From assembly GCA_033065855.1 (NCBI GenBank), contig JAVXUO010000523.1:62001-126000 (forward strand): a DNA stretch of 64,000 bases. The letters are read 5' to 3'. Each line of letters starts with the position of its first letter. The stretch's first letter is position 1. A program made the translations under genes and the position numbers. This DNA comes from Escallonia rubra. Its lineage: Eukaryota > Streptophyta > Magnoliopsida > Escalloniales > Escalloniaceae. Shown one piece after another: positions 56,141 to 64,000 of this stretch. A model generated the notes under the pieces. The model saw only the letters and a list, made by a program, of their open reading frames with translations, was not told where the DNA came from and ran no database searches.

Positions 56141-56374
56141 ATGGGTTGTGATCCATTACTAATGCGGGTAACTTCCGCGCAGTTGCCCGCGCGATCTGGC
56201 GGTCCATCTGGCCCGATGGCGGGCAAAATTTTGTCGTCCGCTACATTATGTAGTGGAGGACGAAAAAATGGCCGTCCGCACGCGCGATCTGGCCATCCAC
56301 ATCTCGCGCGTGCACGACCAGATCGCGCTGGCAACTGCGCAGAAGTTGCCCGCGCGAGCAATGGATCACGACCA
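56141..56374. mobile_element. Miniature relative of copies A and B
   Basis: Inverted ends ATGGGTTGTGATCCATTACT and, reversed, ATGGTCGTGATCCATTGCTC, then GCGATCTGG-CGTCCATC and a hairpin GTCCGCTACATTATGTAGTG shared with A and B. At 234 bp it is non-coding. TA repeats lie on both sides (56131-56140 and 56375-56393). The termini differ from those of A and B, so it may be a sister family that shares the subterminal part. Confidence 0.75.
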
Positions 56375-56393
56375 TATATATATATATATATAT

Positions 56394-59300
56394 CACCACA
56401 AGAAAATCTACTTTTAGAGACGGAATTTTGTGTTACTAAAAGTGGATATTCCGTCGGTAAAACTTTTAGCGACGGACTGTCCGTCGCTAAAAGTTTGTTG
56501 GTCTAAACCCTGTGCTAAAAGATTAGCGACGGAATTTGGTAGTCCGTCGGCAAAAAGTACTTTTACCGACGGAATTAAATGCCTTTACCGACATAATATT
56601 CAGTCGGTAAAGATATTTTCTAAAATTTCTTAATTTTTTATAAAAATGACAAAAAAATTATTAACGACAGATTTGTCGCCGCTGTCGCTATAACCAGACA
56701 TTTAACAACATAATTTCGTCGTTAAAAGTTTAAAATTTGTCGCTAATTACTTTTAGCGACAGATAATTAGTGGCTAAAAACATGTCATTGAAAACAAAAA
56801 CCTTTTAGTGACTTATTTCCATCACTAAAAACCGCATCCATTTGTTTGAAATACATTTAGCGACGAAATTTTATCACTAAATGTCCGTAAGCAAAAGTTA
56901 TAAAAAGAGGAGCTATTTTTTAATCCACAGACAATTAATCCTAATTATCAAATCTATCAACAATTTCATGCTTATTTAAGCTAGCATTCTTTCTTTACCA
57001 AATTTCAAACAATACAAATAAAATTGAAAATCATACACCCTCAACTAAAACTCAATACTCAACAACAAAAATTAGATATTCAACAAGTAGAATACATCAT
57101 ATCGTACGAATCCCAAAACAAAATTACAAGTTATAATAGGAACTTTTGGTAGCTCTATGTGAGTAATACAATAAAGCATGTGGCTGAGGAACATTGCTGT
57201 AAGATCTCTGGCTTGAATGTGGTGCCAAAAAAAATCTGCAAGAAATGGAGAGGACAAAAAATGCACTAATTGTAGAACCTCAGTAAAAAATCCTAGCCAT
57301 TCATCCTTGTCCTCAACATAATTTGTGGTTGACTCAAGCCCCTGCATTAATACCTACAGCAGCCATACCATAACTGTCACCCTGGAGGACTTCACCTTAG
57401 AGTACAAATATATAACTGAAACACAATTCACCAGACTCTTGACAAGAACTATTAGAACATTGCTTAGTATCAAAAGATAGCTTGTTTTGCGAGTGTGTCC
57501 ATATAATGATTTGTTCATAAACAGTTACAAAGGTAGTTCCAAATGGAACTGAAGGATAAAGGTTTGGTGGGTTAGGGGTAATGGGAGGGAGAGGAAGAGG
57601 AGGAGGGGGGTGGTACCTTGAAGATGACGGCCTGCACAACGCCATCAACATGTACCGAGTACCCGAAAGTCATCTAAGTTGGAAAAGACCACGCTACAAG
57701 CATAATTTTGGAGTATGCGTATGTTATTAACAACAAGGGGAATGAAAAAACCTAGTAAGCTTTATTTCATGTCATATAGCTGGCATTGGAAGGCACGGTG
57801 GCCATGAGATGCATTCCAACAAGATGCACATGTTCATGAAGAAAAACTCACAAATTGGAAAAAGAAAAGAAAAGGAAGAATATTTATGATATATAAGACA
57901 ACAAAAACCACAAGCCCCACAAGTAATAGAAAATAGTCCTCAGGTCATGAACAACATCTTGTAATATAAAAGGTTACCTCATGCGTCATGCACATTTGCT
58001 GCTTCCAAAGCTTGAAGTTCTTGCTTCAACCTCTCAGAAAAGGCCTCTGCTTCACCAATACCCATGACATAACTGCAAACGACATGTTTAAACTCATTTA
58101 CAAGAAGGAATGAAGAGACTGAAGCATTTACCAAAAAAAGAAAAGATCGAGGGAAGACAATTGGTACGCCGTTGCACCAACGCAAGTTAGATACATAGTC
58201 GCAATCTCCCATCTAGCATTTTCACCTCATTAGTTGAGCCGTGACATCATGACCACCAGACATCTAGACAAATCTTAACTAACCAAAAGCCCAGTATTAT
58301 CTTTTTCGGTAACCCATCACCAATATTCTCATTAACTCTAACTTCAGAAGGAATTGAAACCCAAACCAACCAAAAAAGATCTACAATTTTAGCATGAAAA
58401 AATCAATTTAATTTATTTATTATGGGTATGTCGTGGGTAACATTGAATGTAAAAGTGCAGACTAATATCAAATAAACACCTAGTTGTGCTTAGATGGGGA
58501 AACCAAGCCATTTGATCTCAATCTCAATTGGTACTACAATCAGTGTAAAATGGAAAGAAGAAGACTTACGTGAGGTAAAGAGAGAGGCGGCGGGAGCTTG
58601 GCGGTGACGTGGGCTTCGCAGATCCGTGGACGACAACATCATGCCCTTGTCAGCAACGAAAGGCCTTTTCTTTTTAATGAAAGCCCTAGTCAAGTGGAAA
58701 AATAGCTTAATCGGTCATCCTATGATATATTAGAGTAAGCAATAGGAGTTGAATGACTTCATTCACACAAACTATGAAAATACTTGTCTCAATCTTGTCG
58801 CTTCGGCCCTCAGTCTGTTGGTTCTTCCTTCTCATCTCTTTTTCTCTCGAATCGAATGTGTACGGTGGTTGGGGTGGTAGGGAATGGGGAGAGAGGGAGG
58901 TGGCAGATGTGTGGTGAGTAGGAAGTGAGAAAGAGAGGTTTCAGCGTGGAGTGGCGACAACGGCGCGGTGAGTGCATTGGGTGGGGGGCCAGCGGTAGCA
59001 AGGGTGGGTGGCGTGGGAGGTGGTCGTCAGAATGGGTGACGGCCGACGGTCGGCTATGTGATAGAAAGAAGAAAAGAGGGTTAGGAAGGGGAGAAAGAAA
59101 CAAGCGGCGGGGGAGATGAAAGCAAATTAGGGTTTGCTTATGCATATATACTCTTTAGCGAAAAATTAAAAAAAATTCGAATAAAAAAATTCGAAAAAGG
59201 GAGAAAATAGGAAAAATACATTTAGTGACGGTTTTCTCCTTCGGTAATAGTCCGACAGTAAAATTTCGTCACTAAAGACCTTTACCGACAGAATATTCCG

Positions 59301-59472
59301 TCGGTAAAAGTCTTTCCCAACGGATTTTTATCGACGGAAAAATCCGTCACTAAAACTAGGTATTTAGTAATGGACTTTTATCGACGGAAAATCCGTCGGT
59401 AAAAGCGACTTTCAGCGACGGATTTTGTTCCATCGCTAAAAGTCCGTCGAAAAAGCTATTTTTCTTGTAGTG
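56394..59472. mobile_element. Non-autonomous CACTA (En/Spm) element carrying SEC3-like exons
   Basis: Left end CACCACAAGAAAA (one change from the canonical CACTACAAGAAAA) and right end TTTTTCTTGTAGTG, flanked by TAT and TGT (a 3-bp duplication with one difference). Subterminal regions (56410-56900 and 59215-59460) are full of TTTTAGCGACGGA and TTTACCGACGGA on both strands. No transposase. The interior has - strand exons of an exocyst subunit gene and GC-rich unassigned sequence at 58790-59110. It is inserted in a TA microsatellite between the miniature element and copy B. Confidence 0.9.
57279..58072 (-). pseudogene. Captured exocyst SEC3-like fragment, two exons and an intron
   Basis: Exon 57978-58072 follows a TTTGCAG acceptor and encodes [20 protein letters not shown] then LEAANVH, ending at GAG/GTAACC. 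Exon 57279-57341 follows an ATGCAG acceptor and encodes GLESTTNYVEDKDEWLGFF, ending at a GT donor. Both match, from memory, consecutive parts of plant exocyst subunit SEC3 ([20 protein letters not shown] ... GLEAATNCVEDMDEWLGIF). About 635 bp of intron lies between them. The first exon has gained a stop near its end. Only about 50 of nearly 900 residues are present. Retained splice sites show DNA-level capture by the CACTA element. Confidence 0.82.
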
Positions 59473-59901
59473 TGTGTGTATATATATATATGTGGAGCTG
59501 ATCTGTTGAGAGCGCTAGCACAATAGGAGATTTTGCTAGCGCGATCTGGCCGTCCATCCTCAAAGGATGGACGACCCAGATCTTTTTTTTTCAAAAACTG
59601 TCAGTCGTCCGCGACACTATGTCGCGGAGAGTATTTTTTACCATTTTGCCCCTCTTCCCCTGTCCGCTACACTGTACGGCGGACGACTTTCTTGTCCTGA
59701 CATGTGTCAGGAAAAAGACGTCCGCTACACAGTGTAGCGGACTACTTTTCGACTGACACATGTCAGGAAATGTCCCGTCAGTTCTTTACCCCCACGACGG
59801 TTACCTTGTCCTTATCTGTCACGTCAACAGTGTCCGCTACACAGTGTGGCGGACTGTTATTAATGAAAAATTGTCCGCGATATAGTGAAGCGATCAGAAT
59901 T

Positions 59902-59908
<7 letters not shown>

Positions 59909-59938
<30 letters not shown>
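59909..59938. repeat. (TA)n microsatellite in copy B
   Basis: About 15 TA units upstream of the PMD-Ulp1 gene, in the place of copy A's 49790-49826 repeat. Short unrelated TATG variants follow to about 60070. Confidence 0.95.
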
Positions 59939-59946
<8 letters not shown>

Positions 59947-60145
59947 TTGTTCATGTGCTAGCATTTGTAAAATCCGATTCCTTGTATGTATATATATCTA
60001 TTATACATATGAGTATATGCTAACATTGTATGTATTATGCATGTGCTTGCGTTATATGTATTATGCATGTGCTAGCGTCGTATTTTTGCGAGCGATTATC
60101 AAAATCCAAACTGAGAAGGTTTTTCCATAATTTCAGTTGCAAAAA

Positions 60146-63100
60146 ATGGAATTTAACCCTGGACCAGAAGATCCATCCGTGTTATACGACCAAGCCAACC
60201 ATATCAGTACGCTCATATGGGATGGTCAAGTAAGATACTTAGCGAATAAACTTTCTTATTCCCGCAAATATTGTATACTTTTGCTTTGCTTAGATTGTAT
60301 TTATTAATTCGTAGGAAAGAGCACTTCTCACCACAGTAGAAGTATCCAATGAGTTCACAGCATGGAAATTGAACAAGTCCCAGAAAAGGATACTGCGTGG
60401 AATTGGGTTTGGAATTTTCACGCATGGGCAGATCTTTCAACACCTTGACCGGCACTTAATAGGTGCCCTTGTTGAAAGGTGGAGAAGTGAAACGAATACG
60501 TTTCACTTCCCTCTCGGAGAGATGACAATTACCCTAGAAGATGTAGGGTTCATCTTAGGGTTATCGGTGACGGGACGGTCGGTAATTGCTCCTCCGCCGG
60601 AAGCAACGAATAAGAGAACCGCTAGGGACTTCTTTACTTCGATACCCCAGGATCAATTTATTAGTGGTGGTATAAAGTTGAAATGGTTGGTCGACATACC
60701 TACAAGGTTTTACCGGAAAACTATACGGGCGAGATGCTTGTGCTGTACACACAAGCCTTCCTCTTGTGGGTGATGAAGGCTATTTTATTCCCAACGACGT
60801 CGAAGAACATGGTCAGCGTGAAATATTTACCGTTGTTGGGTAACCTGCGGGAGGTTAGGGATTATGCCTGGGGTGCAGCGGTCCTTTCGTATCTATACCG
60901 AGCATTGCACAAGGCAACGAGGCCCGACTCCAAAGCCATATGTGCATGTCTCTCGCTATTGTAGGTATATCATATAAATCCTGATTTCGTTATTGTTTTT
61001 TTTGTTTTTGTTGTTGAATCGGCAATATAAATATAATTTGCCCATGTTCTCAGGTGTGGTCTTATGAACACCTTGCTACCGGTGCACCAACGCGTAGGGA
61101 TGGAACCGATAAAGTGTGGCCTCGGTTGTGTGCTTGGGAGTACAGCCGGAAGGAGAGCCACTACCAGAGGAGAGTCGATCCCCATCACAACATTACGTAC
61201 TATCGAGGGGAGTTCGACCGTCTATCTCCGGGCCAAATGCGTTGGGCACCGTACAGCCGTTTGGCGCGACGGGTGGGAGAGTTGTTCATCTTCACGCTCT
61301 CCGGGTTGCAGCGCACACCCCTGATCCACTTCGAGGTTACAGAGTGACAGTTTCCAGACTGATCAATGCGTCATTTTGACTGCCTGCAGGGGTTTCCAGC
61401 CGATGCCCCAGATATGAGGGTTAACAGGAACCCACCGGGTGTCGGACGGTTTGGCAAGGCCAATGCGCACGAATTATGCGCGGCCGAAATAGAGCTTTGG
61501 AGTTCTTGGCAGGACACACTGACGGCCATCGTCTCGGAACCTGACCCCGTTATTAGCATTGAACAGTACAATGAGTGGTACTACCGCATCACGCGGAGGA
61601 GAGTAGCCCCAGTAAGGTTTGAACGCGGGGAGAAGTACCACCCTAGGGGTCAGATCGATGAGCATATGGCATACAATCTCGTAAGTTGTCCAACAAGTGT
61701 TCTTAATTGAATTTGATGATTATAAATGTCTGATTGAAGTTACTTATTTTTTATCTCTTTGGATGTAGGTTAATGCCTCGCTCGCATTCTTCCAGAAGTT
61801 GAGTGAGCGGAAGGATCTGGTGAGCGCAATGGGCGAGGATCTTCGCCAACAGGCTGCTGCATTGGCTTTATGCTACGAAAATTTTTTACGCCAAGCATCG
61901 GGACAGTCTTCGATTGTCAGCCCGGGAATGGGTTATACGAGAGTCAGCGAGGGATACGGTGATCCCTCGAGACAGGCTTCAGGGGTGAGCCAGGGAGTTG
62001 GTGGTCCCTCTGTAGCAGGGATGGGACAGGCTCAAGCGTCGTGGGACGATTACAGCGTCCCCTCCTTCAATTTGTTCCCGGAACCCCAACCCCTCTCTCA
62101 GAGTCAAGTCACGCAAGACTGGCCTTTCAGAAACTACGGTTTCTCCGAGGCACTACCCATTATCCCGTGGGTGGGACCACTTGGCACCCCCGGAAGGGAA
62201 TATCCCCCATTTGATATCAGCCGACGGAAGAAATGGCCGAAGAGCAATATCAGCTTGTCGAGCCCCCCGAAGGACATTACCAGCCGACCGAACCTCCCAA
62301 AAGGCAATATAAGCCGGCCGAACCAGGAATTAGAGGCCAATATCCCATGCTCGAGCCCCCCGGAGGAGGGCAATATTTGCCGACTGACCCCTCCGAACGA
62401 GGGCAATATCCCCCGGTCGACCCCCGAGGGCAATATCCCAAAGGGCATCCAGCCAGGCCCCTAAAGCCGCATAAATGCGAGCTAATCCGAGCCTGTTATT
62501 TTAGCGGGCCCCCCCGAGACAAAGCGTCGTATGACGTGGATCACCCGGAGGGCTTGGATTACAATTGCTCGTGGTCAGAAATGGCTTCACTGGCTCCGGG
62601 AGCTTGGTTAGACAACGGTGTCATCTCGCACTACATGCATATTCTGAGGCAAAGGGGTCGGGAGCAGCCGGCCGACCGTGCGCGTTTTTATCTTGGATGC
62701 TTATTTTCATGGCATCCTAGTACAAGACTGGCATGATTGGGTCGCTTCAAGGGGGAGGAGAACCTTGACTCAGTGGAAACCGTCCGCGAACCTATGGGCA
62801 TATCTTGCTAGGGATAGTCTAGTGAGCGCAAGTGTTGCCGACGTGTTTCTAATCCCATTTTTAGGGAATCACCACTGGTACTTGGTTTGCTATGAACCAG
62901 TAGAGAAGGTCGTATCAGTCATCGACAGTCTCCACGATGATACCCCCGAGATGCCTGTGCTTCGTATGTACAAAGGCCTAGGCCAGTTGGATGCCATGGT
63001 AAGATCTTGTTTAATTCTTATTGTAACTTACATATTGTAAAACTGATTAATGCTTATTCTGTTTGCTATGTTTAATGCTTATTCTGTTTCTAGCAGAATT

Positions 63101-63408
63101 TATTTTTTACCTTGGTCAATTCTAGGCATGACGAGAGAGTACCGGGCAGGCCAAAGCTCCATTTCCGATTGAAGAATAGGAGGCCCAAGCAACATAATTC
63201 CTCGGACTGCAGCATCTTCGTCTGCATGTACATGGATTACATTTGTCGGTCTGAGAGCCTCGAAAAGACCGTCTGGAGCCGAGAATGCATACAAGGCTTT
63301 AGGTATAGGATAGCTTGGCAAATTATGAAAGGTCGGCCTAGAGCTATTAGGTTTATTGAAAATCCGTGTAATGACGAGAATCGCGCAGGAGATGAGGGCC
63401 CCAATTGA
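60146..63408 (+). pseudogene. PMD-Ulp1 protease gene of copy B
   Basis: Exons: 60146-60229 (MEFNPGPEDPSVLYDQANH...), 60315 to about 60960, 61054-61680, 61769-62999 and 63097-63408, with GT-AG introns and boundaries matching copy A. Plant mobile domain covers exons 1-3 (HLIGALVERWRSETNTFHF, GEMTITLEDVGFILGLSV). Exon 4 begins with a helical stretch, then the repeated GQYP/GHYQP linker, then the Ulp1 domain (WLDNGVISHYM, His in NHHWYLVCYEP, Asp in VIDSLHDD); exon 5 has Cys in NSSDCSIFVCMYMDYI. The C48 triad is intact, but the gene is interrupted by a frame change near 60690, TGA at 61345 (Trp in copy A), and frame changes near 62225 and 62680. Ulp1 proteases cleave SUMO; the PMD resembles that of MAIN/MAIL proteins. 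No RNA-copy signs: introns are kept. Confidence 0.85.
62225..62460 (+). repeat. Coding minisatellite of the Tyr/Pro linker
   Basis: Units of about 27-36 bp with CAATAT or CATTAC at the core encode a repeated (G/R)(Q/H)Y-x-P-x-(E/D)-P-P pattern, about seven copies between the mobile domain and the protease. Copy A has the matching block at about 47525-47700, with different unit number. Confidence 0.8.
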
Positions 63409-63819
63409 CATTGTAACATTATATTCATTTTATTAATAAACATTTATTATCTTTACGAAAGTTGTTCTTAATTCATCGGGTTTGAATTGATTTGTGTTGA
63501 CATCAGTTGATCGGTGTTGAATGCGATTGATTTGACTGACCGATTTGTGTTGAAATCAGTTGAGTGTTTGATTTGTGTTGAGATAGCATTGGCATTTTGA
63601 CTGATTTGTGATTTGCTTTGAACGGTGGGAAACAAAGTGTGGGTAAGTGTTGGAGCTTTAAGATTGCGCAGGGCCAAAAAAGTTCTAAGTGTTGGAGTCT
63701 TAGATTGTAGTTGACATTTGATTTGGGTTTGAATGATGATTGGAGTTGACATTTGATTTGGGTTTGAATTTACGAATGGTGGGAAACAAAATTGTGGGAA
63801 AGTTCTACAAAATGTTTCT

Positions 63820-64000
63820 GCTGCGCCGTCCGCTACACAGTGTAGCGGACGTATAGGGAACAAAAAATTTTCTAAGTGTTGGAGATCAAAGTTTCTGCTG
63901 TGCCGTCTGCTAGCGGATGTATAGGGAACAAAAAAATTTCTAAGTGTTGGAGATGAAAGTTTCTGTTGTGCCATCCGCTATACAGTGTAGCGGACGTGTA
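63820..64000. repeat. Start of the hairpin array in copy B
   Basis: Three hairpins at 63828-63850, about 63905 (shortened) and 63973-63996, separated by ACGTATAGGGAACAAAAAA-TTTCTAAGTGTTGGAG and TTTCTGCTGTGCC, the reverse of the copy A unit. The array is cut by the window end. Confidence 0.9.

Larger units (their letters stand above)
59495..64000 (+). mobile_element. Mutator-like element, copy B (runs past window end)
   Basis: Starts AGCTGATCTGTTGAGAGCG beside (TA)n, then GCGATCTGGCCGTCCATCC, which matches the reversed right end of copy A. The subterminal 59600-59890 has hairpins at about 59720 and 59830 (GTCCGCTACACAGTGT-GCGGAC form). Then follow the PMD-Ulp1 gene in five exons and the start of the hairpin array. 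No transposase lies inside the window; by comparison with copy A it should be past position 64000 on the - strand. Confidence 0.85.

Overview
This is nuclear DNA from a flowering plant, most likely a eudicot. The evidence is a five-exon GT-AG gene with a long repeat-filled intron, plant-specific transposon families (CACTA, Mutator-like, hAT, Stowaway, plant L1 LINE, tRNA-type SINE) and plant host-gene fragments inside several of them. I cannot name the species. I see no prokaryotic or organellar features and no rRNA or tRNA gene.

Only one host gene looks intact. It is a GDSL esterase/lipase on the + strand (7946-16093, 373 residues from five exons), closest from memory to the cutin-synthase-like GDSL group (Arabidopsis At5g33370). 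Its second intron is 5.5 kb and holds a solo LTR, a probable hAT relic, a Stowaway MITE and a SINE.

Almost everything else is transposon. Layout: 1-7 kb has Stowaway copies, a solo Copia-type LTR with a palindrome cluster, and a Mutator-like element carrying the first exon of an SPF27/BCAS2 splicing-factor gene. 16.8-23.7 kb is a three-level nest: an old LTR element, a solo LTR inside it, and an hAT element inside that. 26.06-35.27 kb is another nest: a long-TIR Mutator-like element split by an LTR element that carries MYB and serine-carboxypeptidase fragments and is itself split by a CACTA element carrying two methylesterase exons. 36.6-40.2 kb is a 5'-truncated L1 LINE with target-site duplications. 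41.07-41.41 kb is a fold-back Mutator MITE. 52.2-53.2 kb is a Mutator-like element. 56.4-59.5 kb is a CACTA element carrying two exons of an exocyst SEC3-like gene.

The most interesting system is a Mutator-like family with two large copies, A (about 43.4-50.3 kb) and B (59.5 kb to beyond the window end), in opposite orientation, plus a miniature relative at 56.14-56.37 kb. A and B carry a spliced gene joining a plant mobile domain (aminotransferase-like), a Tyr/Pro repeat linker and a Ulp1-type cysteine protease. Copy A also keeps a FAR1-like transposase running toward it, separated by a roughly 1 kb array of 12 units of about 76 bp, each with a short hairpin ending in GTCCGC/GCGGAC. Copy B enters the same array in inverted orientation just before the window ends, so its transposase is predicted just outside. 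The family's ends lie in (TA)n microsatellites.

All boundaries were read by eye. Those fixed by target-site duplications are firm; others are approximate and marked so.
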